Source: Campylobacter novaezeelandiae (GTDB lineage Bacteria; Campylobacterota; Campylobacteria; Campylobacterales; Campylobacteraceae). From it: 38,738 nt of DNA. Under the pieces are notes generated by a model that worked only from the letters and a program-made list of their open reading frames with translations, did no database searches and was not told the origin of the DNA. Both the position numbers and the translations under genes were made by a program. Positions 1 through 9,737 of this stretch are shown piece after piece. Positions within the stretch are counted from its first letter, which is position 1, and the number at the start of each line of letters is the position of its first letter. The stretch lies in the NCBI RefSeq assembly GCF_004323845.1, contig NZ_QPGR01000014.1:1-38738 (forward strand), given 5' to 3'.

Positions 1-1200
1 AAATTAAAGGATATAAATGAAGAATTAAATTATCATAGTATTGATGCTAATCTTGCATGGGAGTTAAACTTACCTTTACCTGATAATTATGAGTTTGTAT
101 TTTGGGGAGGACATGGAGTTGGAAATTTTGGTTTTAATAGCTTTATGAGAAATTTTGGCTTTGATATGATTTATTATTTTGATATTTTTAATTCAAAAAA
201 TAGTTATTTGCATTTTTATAAAAGATCACTCTCTTTGGATTGTCTTTTTTATATAGCAATTAGAGATTATTCTCCTTCGTCTCTTAAATGTCTTTATTTG
301 ATTAATTCCAAAAAATCCATTTGTTTAGTAAGGGATCCTATAAGTTCTTTAAAGCATCATTTAAATTATAAATGGCCGAATAAGAGGTGTTATTTAAAAT
401 TTATCAATTTAGAATATAATTTAAAAGAAATTTTGCGTAATCGTGTCGCTTATATTACCTCAGCTGCTGGCAGATTAGAAGAAAATCCAAGTTGTAATTC
501 TGCAACGATAATAATGGATAATCATTATTCTTATTTTCACGATAGTGCCTTAAAAAAACATTTGATAGGTATAAGAAAAACATATTTTATAGATATGCAA
601 GAGATTGTAGGAGAGAAAACTATAAAAACTTTTAAAGATCTTTCTAAAAATTTTAATCTTAAAAAAGCTATTATCGAAGATAAAGCCTTTTTTAATATTA
701 ATTTTGGAGCTTATGTAAACATGCTTCCTATTAATATAGACTTAACAAAAGAGTTAAATTCTAATGAAAAAATAATCATTTCGCTTCATAATAGAGGTCA
801 TGCTTTGTTAAAATCCAAAGTAGATAAAAGTCACATGATGATAAATGATATTTTTTCTATCAATGATGAAGATCTTTCTTATGTTATTGAAACTAAGTAT
901 TATGATGACTTATTAAAGGCTTTAGAAAATAATCATTATTTGAAAAATATAGAAGCATATCTTAATAAATTAATTTTAGCCGTTAAAGATCAAAAACAGA
1001 TTGAAGATAAAAAAAGAATCAGCGAAGAGAAGCTTTTGGAATATTTTAAAAAAAATAAAGAAATGGCATTAAAATTTAAAAAAATTTTAGACGAAGAACA
1101 TTTGCCTTACATCAAGAAACAACGTCCCGATATAGTTAAGTCTTGGAAATATTATGAGGAATTTGAGAGAATGTGCGAAGAGCTAGATGGGAGAGCTTAA
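1..1200 (+). CDS. DUF2972-family protein, 5' end cut by the window
   Basis: The frame is open from base 1 to the TAA at 1198-1200, giving 399 visible residues. It is homologous to the gene at 27527-28900: both have a HGVG motif (visible residues 38-41 here, 100-103 there), then VRDP (visible 110-113), a FIDM element near base 590, and a C-terminal RPDIV-SWKYY signature. By comparison with the paralogue about 60 N-terminal residues lie outside the window. An ATG at 145 is internal and would remove HGVG, so it is not the true start. The family is, as I recall, Pfam DUF2972, known mostly from Campylobacter and Helicobacter and of unknown function. The motif order resembles sulfotransferases (inference). 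The two copies differ strongly in sequence, so they are not a recent duplication. It ends convergently with lnt. Confidence 0.8.
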   Translation, partial: KLKDINEELNYHSIDANLAWELNLPLPDNYEFVFWGGHGVGNFGFNSFMRNFGFDMIYYFDIFNSKNSYLHFYKRSLSLDCLFYIAIRDYSPSSLKCLYLINSKKSICLVRDPISSLKHHLNYKWPNKRCYLKFINLEYNLKEILRNRVAYITSAAGRLEENPSCNSATIIMDNHYSYFHDSALKKHLIGIRKTYFIDMQEIVGEKTIKTFKDLSKNFNLKKAIIEDKAFFNINFGAYVNMLPINIDLTKELNSNEKIIISLHNRGHALLKSKVDKSHMMINDIFSINDEDLSYVIETKYYDDLLKALENNHYLKNIEAYLNKLILAVKDQKQIEDKKRISEEKLLEYFKKNKEMALKFKKILDEEHLPYIKKQRPDIVKSWKYYEEFERMCEELDGRA

Positions 1201-1283
1201 TTATCGTTTAAATGATTAGTTTGTAAATTTATTGTGTAGAAAATTTATAGGAAATTGGAATTTATTAACTTCAACTATCATAC

Positions 1284-1314
1284 ACAAGCTCTTAAAATTA
1301 TATTTAAGGCTTGT
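1284..1314 (+). terminator. possible terminator between DUF2972 gene and lnt
   Basis: ACAAGC at 1284-1289 pairs with GCTTGT at 1309-1314, and TTAAA inside pairs with TTTAA. The hairpin is followed by a T-rich stretch. It overlaps the 3' end of the convergent lnt gene. The stem is interrupted and the T-tract is modest, so this is a weak call. Confidence 0.35.
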
Positions 1315-2635
1315 ATATTTTTGCAATTATTTTTTTATAAAAAATATACCATTTTTGATTCAAAGGTTTTTTTGGTTTTATTACAGCATTTTCTTTGCCA
1401 TTAACAGCATGATAAATACTTACATTATATTTATTAGAATAGTATCTCATAAGAAGTTGTTGAAGTTTGTATTCTGTTGAATAATTAAACCAAGCATTAT
1501 TTGAAATAGCTATAATAATGCTAGAATTTTTGTAAATTTGTTCTTTGGTGACTTCATAACATATGGCATTAGTGATGATTTGGTCATTAAGTTTGTATTG
1601 ACTTTGTAAAGGTCCTTTGGAAAATTCCTCTATATTGGGTAATAAATATTTATTGATGATATCTTTTAAGAAAGGAATTTCTTCTCCAAAAGGCACTAAA
1701 AAATGTTTGTTAAAAATATAAACATTTCCTGCTTTGAAAATATAGGTACTATTATAAATTTTATTCTTTTCTATATTGAAAGCACCTGTAATAATCGTAA
1801 TTTTATAAGAAAGATTTTTAAGCATTTCCTCATAAGGTGTATTTTTTAAGTTAAAGGCAAAAGCAGTTTCTGGCAAAATAACAAGTTCCTTTTTTTCATC
1901 TATGGCTTTAATAATTTCTTTGATTTGATTATTTGAGTTTTTTTCTGCATTTTCTTGTAAAAATTTTTGATCTTGAGAAATATCTGTATTAATTAATTTA
2001 TAATCAAAATTTAAATTAGAAGATTTTTTTTCTTCGTATTGAAGTCCTATAAAAAATAAAATTAATATAATAGCTATTTTATAGTATCTTGAGATATATT
2101 TTTCATAGATAAAATAAGCTATTAAAAATATGCAAATAATACCTAATGTATCTGCTCTAAAAAAACCATAAACACTTAAAATTCCCCAGTTAAACCAATC
2201 AAAACCAAGTGGATGTATAAAACTTAAACAAAATATTGCACAAAGTCTTAAAAAATCATATTTAAAAAGATGACAAATTCTAAAAAGTATTCCATAAAAA
2301 AAACCAATACCAAGAATGATAATAGGAATAAGATAGCTAAGATCAAAATAAATAGAAGATAGGCCTATCCACCAAAACCAAAATATTCCTACAAAAAATC
2401 CTATCCAAAAATATTCTTTTGAATTTTTACTTTTTAAAAGTAAGATTAAGCCCCAAATAGCTAAAAAAGGACTTATAGTTTCAAAAAATAAATTTTCAAA
2501 AAAAGATAAATAAATAGGATTTGAAAGCAAAATTGAAATAAAAAAGACTTTTATTATTTTAAAAATGTTAGAATTAGGGTTAAATTTTTTTAAAAAAAGG
2601 GAAAAGTATGACAGAAAATTCAATTTTAACTTCAT
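1304..2635 (-). CDS. lnt: apolipoprotein N-acyltransferase
   Basis: Inner-membrane enzyme that adds the third acyl chain to the N-terminal cysteine of lipoproteins, using phospholipid as donor. The 443-residue protein has hydrophobic membrane segments through about residue 200, then a carbon-nitrogen hydrolase domain. The catalytic triad is visible as Glu256 (LVILPETAF), Lys310 (FNKHFLVPFGEEIPF) and Cys359 (NAICYEV), and the SNNAWF motif follows. The length is somewhat shorter than the roughly 510 residues of E. coli Lnt. No other Met occurs until far into the protein. The chosen ATG lies inside yajC, but an AGAGG sits 5 bases upstream of it on the minus strand, which supports this start. Substrates in this window would include the LptE-like lipoprotein. 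Confidence 0.92.
   Translation of the reverse strand: MKLKLNFLSYFSLFLKKFNPNSNIFKIIKVFFISILLSNPIYLSFFENLFFETISPFLAIWGLILLLKSKNSKEYFWIGFFVGIFWFWWIGLSSIYFDLSYLIPIIILGIGFFYGILFRICHLFKYDFLRLCAIFCLSFIHPLGFDWFNWGILSVYGFFRADTLGIICIFLIAYFIYEKYISRYYKIAIILILFFIGLQYEEKKSSNLNFDYKLINTDISQDQKFLQENAEKNSNNQIKEIIKAIDEKKELVILPETAFAFNLKNTPYEEMLKNLSYKITIITGAFNIEKNKIYNSTYIFKAGNVYIFNKHFLVPFGEEIPFLKDIINKYLLPNIEEFSKGPLQSQYKLNDQIITNAICYEVTKEQIYKNSSIIIAISNNAWFNYSTEYKLQQLLMRYYSNKYNVSIYHAVNGKENAVIKPKKPLNQKWYIFYKKIIAKIYKP
2566..2574 (+). promoter_or_regulatory. candidate sigma70 promoter for the yajC-hemD operon
   Basis: TGT-TAGAAT is an extended -10 element (TGn then the hexamer at 2569-2574). It would start transcription near 2581, about 27 bases before the yajC ATG. 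It lies inside the 5' coding part of the divergent lnt gene. Campylobacter promoters usually lack a clear -35, as here. Sequence-only call. Confidence 0.45.
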
Positions 2636-2880
2636 TATTACCTCTTGTATTTCTTTTTGCGATTTTTTATTTTTTAGTTATTAGACCACAACAAAAACAA
2701 GCAAAAGCACATAAACAAATGCTTGAGTCCTTACAAAAAGGTGATAAAATCATCACTAGCGGAGGACTGATTTGTGAGGTTGTAAAACCAGAGGATGATT
2801 TTATCAAAGTTAAGCTTAATGATGAAAATGTTATTGTAAAAATTTCAAGAGATTTTGTAGCAAAGAAAATTGATGCGTAA
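2608..2880 (+). CDS. yajC: preprotein translocase subunit YajC
   Basis: Small single-pass membrane protein (90 residues) that associates with SecDF and the SecYEG channel. A hydrophobic segment spans about residues 8-25, followed by the family signature VIRPQQKQAKAHKQML and a basic cytoplasmic domain with KGDKIITSGG. An AAGGGA ribosome binding site precedes the ATG. It is the first gene of a long run of co-directional genes and overlaps secD by 11 bases, which suggests translational coupling. Its first 28 bases overlap the start of lnt on the other strand. Confidence 0.95.
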   Translation: MTENSILTSLLPLVFLFAIFYFLVIRPQQKQAKAHKQMLESLQKGDKIITSGGLICEVVKPEDDFIKVKLNDENVIVKISRDFVAKKIDA

Positions 2881-4453
2881 TTCTAAATTTACTTATCGTT
2901 TGATTATTTTTATTGTAATATTTATTTTTGGTATATTTTTTTCACTTCCTTCATTTTTGCAATCTGAAAAGGGAGCAAAAATTAATCTTGGGCTAGATTT
3001 ACAAGGTGGACTTTATATGCTTTTAGGCGTAGATAATCAAGAAGCATTAAAATCTAAAATAAAATCAATTGCCTCTTCTTTGAGTTACTCTATTGATAAA
3101 GAAAATATTCTTATAGATCAATTAATAACTCATAATGATAATATAGAGTTTACCTTGCTTGATAGTGCAGATATTTCAAAAATGGATGCTTTGCTTAAGG
3201 AAATTAAAGGACTTAATATAAAAGTTGAAAATTTGCACTACACTATAAGTTTTAGCGACGAAGAAATAAAAGCTATTGAAAATTATGCGCTTTTGCAAGC
3301 GGTTGAAACTATAAGAAACCGTCTGGATCAATTTGGTTTAGCTGAACCTACTGTTGCAAAACAAGGCGAAGATAAAATTTTAGTTGAATTGGCCGGGATA
3401 AAAACTAAAGAAGATGAATTAAGGGCTAAAGAAAGAATTACCAAAGCAGCACATTTGCAGCTTATGGAAGTTGATGAATCTAAAATTAAGGATGCAGCTT
3501 TTATGAGTGAAGATGAAGCCGCAAGTTATGGACTTATTATTCTTCCAGACGCTAAAAATGAAAAAATTAAATATCCTTTAAAAAGTATTCCTATTTTAGA
3601 TGGATCTATGCTAAGTGATGCTAGAGTGGGTTTTAGTGATAAAAGCAACTATCCTGTAATTAATTTTACTTTAAATTCTGAAGGGGCTAAAAAATTTGCA
3701 GATTATACTGGAGCTAATGTTGGAAAGCGCTTAGCTATCGTTTTAGATAATCAGGTTTATTCTGCTCCTTCAATTAATGAAAGAATAGGTGGTGGTAGTG
3801 GGCAAATAAGCGGAAGTTTTACCCAAGAAGAAGCTAGAGATATAGCTGTTGCACTAAGAAGTGGAGCCTTGCTTGCACCTGTTAAGCTTTTAGAGCAAAG
3901 AAGTATAGGGCCATCTTTAGGTGCAGATAGTATTAAAATGAGTATGATGGCTTTAGCGGGTGCTTCTATTTTTATTGTAATTTTTATGATTTTATATTAT
4001 GGAGTTGCTGGAATTTTTGCCAATATAGCTTTGTTTGTTAATGTTTTAGTTGTTGTTGCTGTTATGGCGATGTTTGGAGCAACTTTAACTTTACCAGGTA
4101 TGGCTGGACTTGTTTTAACTGTTGGTATGGCAGTAGATGCAAATGTAATTATCAATGAACGTATTCGTGAATTATTAAGAGAAGGAAAAAATATAAAAAC
4201 TAGTATAGAAAATGGTTATAAAAACGCTATGAGTGCTATTATTGACTCAAATATTACTTCTTTAATTACTTCTATAGCTTTATATGCCTATGGAACAGGT
4301 GCAGTTAAGGGTTTTGCTGTTACTTTGGGAATAGGAATTTTAATTTCCATGATCACAGCTATTTGGGGAACACATGGAATGTTTGATTTTTTTATGTCTA
4401 AAATTGAAAAAAGCAATAATACGAATTTTTGGTTAGGTTATAGGAGAAAATAA
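2870..4453 (+). CDS. secD: protein translocase subunit SecD
   Basis: Proton-driven partner of SecYEG that helps pull exported proteins through the inner membrane. The protein has 527 residues: membrane segment 1 at about 10-28, the conserved GLDLQGG near residue 41, a large periplasmic domain, then five membrane segments from about residue 358 containing TLPGMAGLVLTVGMAVDAN and the NERIRE motif. Two ATG codons are adjacent (2870 and 2873), so either could be used. It overlaps yajC by 11 bases and shares one base with secF (TAATG). Confidence 0.96.
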   Translation: MMRNSKFTYRLIIFIVIFIFGIFFSLPSFLQSEKGAKINLGLDLQGGLYMLLGVDNQEALKSKIKSIASSLSYSIDKENILIDQLITHNDNIEFTLLDSADISKMDALLKEIKGLNIKVENLHYTISFSDEEIKAIENYALLQAVETIRNRLDQFGLAEPTVAKQGEDKILVELAGIKTKEDELRAKERITKAAHLQLMEVDESKIKDAAFMSEDEAASYGLIILPDAKNEKIKYPLKSIPILDGSMLSDARVGFSDKSNYPVINFTLNSEGAKKFADYTGANVGKRLAIVLDNQVYSAPSINERIGGGSGQISGSFTQEEARDIAVALRSGALLAPVKLLEQRSIGPSLGADSIKMSMMALAGASIFIVIFMILYYGVAGIFANIALFVNVLVVVAVMAMFGATLTLPGMAGLVLTVGMAVDANVIINERIRELLREGKNIKTSIENGYKNAMSAIIDSNITSLITSIALYAYGTGAVKGFAVTLGIGILISMITAIWGTHGMFDFFMSKIEKSNNTNFWLGYRRK

Positions 4454-5424
4454 TGCAGTTTTTTAGCGAAAAGAGAATTTATGATTTTATGAAAATGCGC
4501 TTTGTTGCTATTTCTCTTTCTTTTATTTTATTTTTTGGGTCAATTTATCTGCTTTTTGAAAGAGGTTTGCAATATGGCATTGATTTTAGCGGAGGTACTT
4601 TAATACAGTTAAAATATGAGAATTCTGCCCCTATTGCTCAAATAAGAGAAATTTTAAACAAAACAGGACAATTTCAAAATCTTTCTGTAACAGAATTTGG
4701 TTCAAAAGAGGAGATTACAATAAGATTTTTAGGAAGCAATGAAAATCTTAGTAATGATATAGGAGAATATATTAATACTCTTTTAAAAGATACTGGAAAA
4801 TTCGAATTAAGACGTGTTGATGTTGTTGGTCCAAAAGTTGGAGATGAGTTAAGAAATAAAGGATTAATGGCTATTATTATTTCTTTAGTAGCAATATTAA
4901 TTTATATTGCAATACGTTTTGAGTGGCGTTTTGCTATGGCAGCTATCATAAGTGAAATTCATGATATAGTAATTGTTTTGGGTTTTATATCTTTATTAAG
5001 AATTGATGTAAATTTAGACACTCTAGCAGCTGTTTTAACTGTGCTTGGATATTCTTTAAATGATACTATAATTATTTTTGATAGAATCAGAGAGGGAATT
5101 AAAACAAGTAAAGAAAATATTTTAAGTCCTATTATTAATGAAAGTGTCTCAGCTACTCTTTCAAGAACAGTTTTAACTTCAGGACTTACATTGGCTACTG
5201 TTGTAATTTTATATTTCTTTGGTGGATCGATGATAGAGGGATTTTCTTTAGCTTTGATTATAGGTATTATTATAGGAACCTTAAGTTCTATTTTTGTTGC
5301 GAGTCCTACTTTGCTTTGGTTTAAATTTAGTGTCTTAGATTTTAGAAATAAAGAATTAGAAAAATTAAAACAAAAACAAGAAAAAGAGCGCAATCGTGCT
5401 TTATATGAAAAAGGTATAGTATAG
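4453..5424 (+). CDS. secF: protein translocase subunit SecF
   Basis: Second half of the SecDF membrane complex. The 323-residue protein has an N-terminal membrane segment, the conserved [11 protein letters not shown], a small periplasmic domain and five C-terminal membrane segments that include [25 protein letters not shown] sequence, here near residues 195-215. AGGAG at 4442-4446 is the ribosome binding site. A charged C-terminal tail rich in Lys and Glu ends the protein. It follows secD with a one-base overlap and precedes leuS by 8 bases. Confidence 0.96.
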   Translation: MQFFSEKRIYDFMKMRFVAISLSFILFFGSIYLLFERGLQYGIDFSGGTLIQLKYENSAPIAQIREILNKTGQFQNLSVTEFGSKEEITIRFLGSNENLSNDIGEYINTLLKDTGKFELRRVDVVGPKVGDELRNKGLMAIIISLVAILIYIAIRFEWRFAMAAIISEIHDIVIVLGFISLLRIDVNLDTLAAVLTVLGYSLNDTIIIFDRIREGIKTSKENILSPIINESVSATLSRTVLTSGLTLATVVILYFFGGSMIEGFSLALIIGIIIGTLSSIFVASPTLLWFKFSVLDFRNKELEKLKQKQEKERNRALYEKGIV

Positions 5425-5432
5425 GAGAATTT

Positions 5433-7859
5433 ATGGCATATAATGCAAGCATTATAGAGAAAAAATGGCAAGAAAATTGGGATAAGGATAATTATTTTGA
5501 GCCAAAAAAAGATTTTTCGTTAAAGAAAAAATATATTCTTTCTATGTTTCCTTATCCAAGTGGACGTATTCATATGGGTCATGTAAGAAATTATACTATA
5601 GGCGATGCATTAGCTAGATATTATCGAAAAATTGGTTTTAATGTATTACATCCAATTGGATTTGATAGTTTTGGTATGCCCGCTGAAAATGCAGCGATAA
5701 AACATAAAATTCATCCAAAAAAATGGACTTATGATAATATAGCATATATGCAAAAAGAACTTTTTTCTTTAGGTTTTTCGTTTTCTAAAAAAAGAATACT
5801 TGCTACTTCTGATCCACTTTATACAAAATTCGAGCAAGAATTTTTTATAAAAATGTTTGAAAAAGGTTTAATTTATACCAAAGAAGCAAATGTAAATTGG
5901 TGTGAGCATGATCAAACAGTTTTAGCCAATGAACAAGTAGAAGAAGGTAAATGTTGGCGCTGTGGCAATGAGGTAATTCAGAAAAAAATGCCAGGATATT
6001 ATATAAAAATCACTTCTTATGCTAATGAACTTTTAAAAGATTTGGAAAAATTAAAAGACAAATGGCCTAATCAAGTTTTAACAATGCAAGAAAATTGGAT
6101 AGGTAAAAGCGAAGGTTTAGAATTTACTCTTTTTCTAGATGAAGAGAGCGTAAAAAAGGTAAATAAAAAAGATCTTCAAGTGTTTACCACAAGAGCAGAT
6201 ACAATATATGGTATAAGCTATATTGCTTTATCTGTTGAACATGATATAGTTAAAGATTTAATTAAAAATTCTAAACTAGATGCTAAAATTATAGATCAAA
6301 TTAAAATTATGCAAAATCAAAGCCCAAGGGAAAGACAAAGCAATGAAAAAGAGGGATATTTTTTAGGAATTTATGCTTTGCATCCTTTAACAAAAGAAAA
6401 AATTCCTATTTGGGTAGCTAATTTTGTTTTGTCTGATTATGGAAGTGGAGCTGTGATGGCTGTTCCTGCTCATGATGAAAGAGATTTTGAATTTGCTAAA
6501 AAGTATAATCTTGAATTTAAAGAGGTTATAAGTTCCAAAGAAAAACTTCCTTTTGCACAAAAAGTTGGCAAACTTATAAATAGTGATAAATTTAATGATT
6601 TAGATTGCAATGAAGCAAGAGAAGAGATTATTAAGGAATTTGAAAAAAATAATTTAGGTAAAAGAGTTATAAATTTTAAAATAAGAGATTGGGGGGTTTC
6701 ACGTCAAAGATATTGGGGAACTCCAATTCCTATGGTTAAATGTAATGATTGTGGTTTAGTTTGTGAAAAAATCGAAAATCTGCCTATACTTTTACCTGAA
6801 GATGTAGAAATTACTGGTGAAGGCAATCCTTTAGATAGGCATTTAGAGTGGAAAAACTGTTCATGCCCTAAATGCGGAAAGAAAGCTACAAGAGAGAGTG
6901 ATACTTTGGATACTTTTTTTGAAAGTTCTTGGTATTATGCACGTTTTGCAAGTGATGAGGACACTTGGCAAAATAAAGTTTTTGATGAAAAAAGTGTTAA
7001 TTATTGGCTTAGCGTTGATGAATACATTGGTGGAATCGAGCATGCTATTTTGCATTTATTATATGCAAGATTTTTTCAAAAAGTATTAAGAGATCTTGGG
7101 TATTTAAAAAATGATGAGCCTTTTTTGAAACTTTTAACACAAGGTATGGTTTTAAAAGACGGTTTTAAAATGAGTAAATCAAAGGGCAATGTTGTTGATC
7201 CTGATGAAATTATAAAAAAATATGGTGCGGATACTGCTAGACTTTTTATTTTATTTGCTGCTCCTCCAGCAAAAGAATTAGAGTGGAATGATGATGCACT
7301 TGAAGGAGCTTATCGTTTTATTTGCAAACTTTATGATAGGGCTTTAAATGTTGAGAGTGGAAATTATATTTTAAAGCATGAAGAATTAAGCAAAGAGGAA
7401 AAATATGCAAGATTAAAAGTTTATGAAGCTTTAAAAAAATCAGAAGAAGTTTATAATAAAACTTATGCTTTTAATACTTTAATCGCAGCTTGTATGGAGG
7501 CAATCAATGCTTTAAATCAATGCAAAAATAAAGCTCTAGAACAAGAGGCTTTTTATATTATTTTAAATATTTTAGAGCCTATTATTCCTCATGTATGTTT
7601 TGAGCTAAGTGATAAACTTTTTAAGTGTAGAAATTTTAAAAAATTAGAAATAAAAGAAGAAGTTTTTAGAAAAGATTCTTTAGTTTTAATTGTGAGTGTT
7701 AATGGAAAAAAACGTTCTGAAATTGAAGTTTTAATAAATACTTCACAGGATGAAATTTTAAATATAGCTAAAAAAAGTGTTCAAAAATGGATTCAAGATA
7801 AGGTTATTGTAAAAGAAATTTATATTAAAGACAAATTGGTAAATTTGGTGATCAAATGA
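5433..7859 (+). CDS. leuS: leucyl-tRNA synthetase
   Basis: Class I aminoacyl-tRNA synthetase that charges tRNA-Leu. It is 808 residues long with the HIGH-type motif HMGH at 47-50, Cys-rich zinc-binding motifs (CWRCG and CNDCG), the editing (CP1) domain with TTRADTIYG, and the KMSKS loop at 579-583. The anticodon-binding domain and C-terminal region follow. The length is slightly below the E. coli enzyme (860). AGGAG precedes the ATG. Its stop overlaps the start of the next gene (ATGA). A G6 run near 6691 encodes the conserved [10 protein letters not shown] motif and is not expected to vary. Confidence 0.97.
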   Translation: MAYNASIIEKKWQENWDKDNYFEPKKDFSLKKKYILSMFPYPSGRIHMGHVRNYTIGDALARYYRKIGFNVLHPIGFDSFGMPAENAAIKHKIHPKKWTYDNIAYMQKELFSLGFSFSKKRILATSDPLYTKFEQEFFIKMFEKGLIYTKEANVNWCEHDQTVLANEQVEEGKCWRCGNEVIQKKMPGYYIKITSYANELLKDLEKLKDKWPNQVLTMQENWIGKSEGLEFTLFLDEESVKKVNKKDLQVFTTRADTIYGISYIALSVEHDIVKDLIKNSKLDAKIIDQIKIMQNQSPRERQSNEKEGYFLGIYALHPLTKEKIPIWVANFVLSDYGSGAVMAVPAHDERDFEFAKKYNLEFKEVISSKEKLPFAQKVGKLINSDKFNDLDCNEAREEIIKEFEKNNLGKRVINFKIRDWGVSRQRYWGTPIPMVKCNDCGLVCEKIENLPILLPEDVEITGEGNPLDRHLEWKNCSCPKCGKKATRESDTLDTFFESSWYYARFASDEDTWQNKVFDEKSVNYWLSVDEYIGGIEHAILHLLYARFFQKVLRDLGYLKNDEPFLKLLTQGMVLKDGFKMSKSKGNVVDPDEIIKKYGADTARLFILFAAPPAKELEWNDDALEGAYRFICKLYDRALNVESGNYILKHEELSKEEKYARLKVYEALKKSEEVYNKTYAFNTLIAACMEAINALNQCKNKALEQEAFYIILNILEPIIPHVCFELSDKLFKCRNFKKLEIKEEVFRKDSLVLIVSVNGKKRSEIEVLINTSQDEILNIAKKSVQKWIQDKVIVKEIYIKDKLVNLVIK

Positions 7860-8362
7860 AAAAATATTTTTTATTCTGTGTCATTTTTTTTCTAAGTGCT
7901 TGTGGATATATACCTACTTCAAAACTTGCAGATAGAATTTTTAATGAAAAAGTTTATGTAAATGTAGAATTAAACGCACAAGATCCTAAAAATAGTATTT
8001 TTGTAGCAGATACATTAAAAGAAGTAATTATTAGCAAACTTGGAAGAAAACTTGCTTTAAAACATGAAGCTGATGATATTATTAACGTTAAAATGAATAA
8101 TTTGACCTTTATTCCTTTAGTTTATGATAAAAATGGCTATGTGGTTAGTTATAAGGCAAAATTAGATTTGGAATTTAATGTAGTCTTTAAGGATGGAAAG
8201 ACACAATTATTTAACGCGAGCGGAAGTTACGATTTTGATATTTCTCCTAATAGTATTATTAGCGATACAGCAAGATTTGAAGCAATTAGATATGCATCAA
8301 GTGAAGCTTTTGATGAGTTTATTTCAATGATTGCTATTAAAGGTTATAAAAATGGCAATTAA
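7856..8362 (+). CDS. lptE: LptE-like LPS assembly lipoprotein
   Basis: A 168-residue predicted outer-membrane lipoprotein. The signal peptide ends in the lipobox LSAC, with the lipidated cysteine at residue 16, followed by GYIP. The mature part resembles LptE, which plugs the LptD barrel during delivery of lipooligosaccharide to the cell surface. This assignment follows the usual annotation of the gene between leuS and folC in C. jejuni; the primary sequence of LptE is poorly conserved, so the lipoprotein nature is firm and the function less so. It starts inside the leuS stop (4-base overlap) and overlaps the next gene by 11 bases. Confidence 0.75.
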   Translation: MKKYFLFCVIFFLSACGYIPTSKLADRIFNEKVYVNVELNAQDPKNSIFVADTLKEVIISKLGRKLALKHEADDIINVKMNNLTFIPLVYDKNGYVVSYKAKLDLEFNVVFKDGKTQLFNASGSYDFDISPNSIISDTARFEAIRYASSEAFDEFISMIAIKGYKNGN

Positions 8363-9737
8363 TGTTAATGAAATTGCTAAAGAAACTTTAATCGCTTTAA
8401 AAGAAAGAAAATTAAAAGCTACTCCAGAAAATTATACAGAAGTTTTTGAAGAGTTAAGTCAAAAATATGGTTTTGTTTCAAATAACAAATTAAAACTTGA
8501 AAAATACAAAACTTTACTTTTACCTCATTATCAACAAGAGTTAAATGGAAAAATTATTCGTAATTTAGAAGAATTTATTAGTTTTTTAATATCTATATTA
8601 AATAGACAAAGTGGAAAACAATTTAATGAATTCTTTGATTTTTTAGCTACTATTAATAGAGTGTTGCAAATTAGTAAAGATAAAAAAATCAAAGAATTAG
8701 CCAAAATTACTTCTATAAGAATTTCTAAAACTATGGATAGTGAAAGTATTTATTTGCTTAATAAAAAATGGAAAGAACTTGAGAAAAGTTATGAAGATGA
8801 AAGTCTTGATATAGAAGTACGTAAATATGGTGTAAGTAAATATGATGATTTTGATAGTGTTATAAAAAAACTTTTATCTCAATTAGAAGAGAGAAGCTAT
8901 GAATATTTTGCACATTTACTTTCTTTATGTTTAAGTCCATCTTTAGTGAGTGATTTGAAAATTGAGAATTTTGTCCAAAAATTAAAAGAAAAATCTTTTA
9001 TTTTATCAGAAAATAATTTTGAAAATGAGCTTTTAGGATATGTAAATAAAAGAATTATAGCTGATAATATGTATGTTCAAAAAAATCTAAATTTTTTTAA
9101 TGATAATTTAAAAAAAATTCAAACACTTTTTAATTCTTTGGATAAATTTAATCAACAAAATATTGATTTTTTTGAAACCTTAAATCCCGATGAGAGAGGA
9201 GAGGTTAAATTAAGCTTTGAAGATTTAAAACGCAAATTTTGTAGTATTGATGAGAAAATTAAAACTTTAAATGCGCAAATTCAGTTTACGCAAAATTTAG
9301 AAGAAAGAGAGGCTTGGAGCGTAGTAAAAGAACTTGAAAAGCTAGATGAAAATTATGTAAAATATAAAGTAAACTATTCTTTAGCTCTTTTTTCTATTAG
9401 TAATTATAATTTTATTATAGAAAAATATGGTTTAAATAGCTTAAGTGAAATTTTTACTCGTTTTAAAAAAATTTTAAAAGAAAATTGCAAAGAATTAGAT
9501 GAACTTTGGATGATAGATGAAAAAAGTTATTTAATTATTTCTCCTGGAAAAAATAAAGAACAAATGACTTCTCTTGTAGAAAGTAATTTAAAAACTATAG
9601 AAAATTTTAAATTTATCTATAAAAATGATTTAATTTCACCGAAAATAAAATCTGTTTATTTAGACAGAGATGGCAATCCTGATGGGAATATTTTAGAAGA
9701 ATTAATTGAGCAGATTAATATAAATGAACAAAGTTAG
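8352..9737 (+). CDS. degenerate GGDEF-type protein, probably not a cyclase
   Basis: 461 residues from the preferred ATG at 8352, which has AAAGG 8 bases upstream; an upstream in-frame ATG at 8331 would overlap lptE more deeply. The N-terminus carries LKATPENYTEVFEELSQKYG, a motif often found at the start of epsilonproteobacterial GGDEF proteins. The C-terminal region (about 340-440) reads like a GGDEF domain: SLALFSISNYNFIIEKYG matches the usual start, but the active-site GGDEF loop is replaced by IDEKSY near residue 387. The middle is helical and charged. It therefore cannot be expected to make cyclic-di-GMP. Family-level recognition is by eye. It overlaps folC by 14 bases. Confidence 0.65.
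   Translation: MAINVNEIAKETLIALKERKLKATPENYTEVFEELSQKYGFVSNNKLKLEKYKTLLLPHYQQELNGKIIRNLEEFISFLISILNRQSGKQFNEFFDFLATINRVLQISKDKKIKELAKITSIRISKTMDSESIYLLNKKWKELEKSYEDESLDIEVRKYGVSKYDDFDSVIKKLLSQLEERSYEYFAHLLSLCLSPSLVSDLKIENFVQKLKEKSFILSENNFENELLGYVNKRIIADNMYVQKNLNFFNDNLKKIQTLFNSLDKFNQQNIDFFETLNPDERGEVKLSFEDLKRKFCSIDEKIKTLNAQIQFTQNLEEREAWSVVKELEKLDENYVKYKVNYSLALFSISNYNFIIEKYGLNSLSEIFTRFKKILKENCKELDELWMIDEKSYLIISPGKNKEQMTSLVESNLKTIENFKFIYKNDLISPKIKSVYLDRDGNPDGNILEELIEQININEQS

Noticed and set aside
1232..1480. 82-codon open frame antisense to the lnt 3' end
   Set aside because: Overlaps the catalytic domain of lnt; low-complexity Phe/Ile sequence without a ribosome binding site.
4959..5471. 170-codon open frame on the minus strand across secF
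   Set aside because: It is antisense to a well-supported SecF and the leuS start; composition is a shadow of coding bias.
6691..6696. G6 run in leuS
   Set aside because: It encodes the conserved DWGV motif of an essential gene; too short and under constraint to be a contingency tract.
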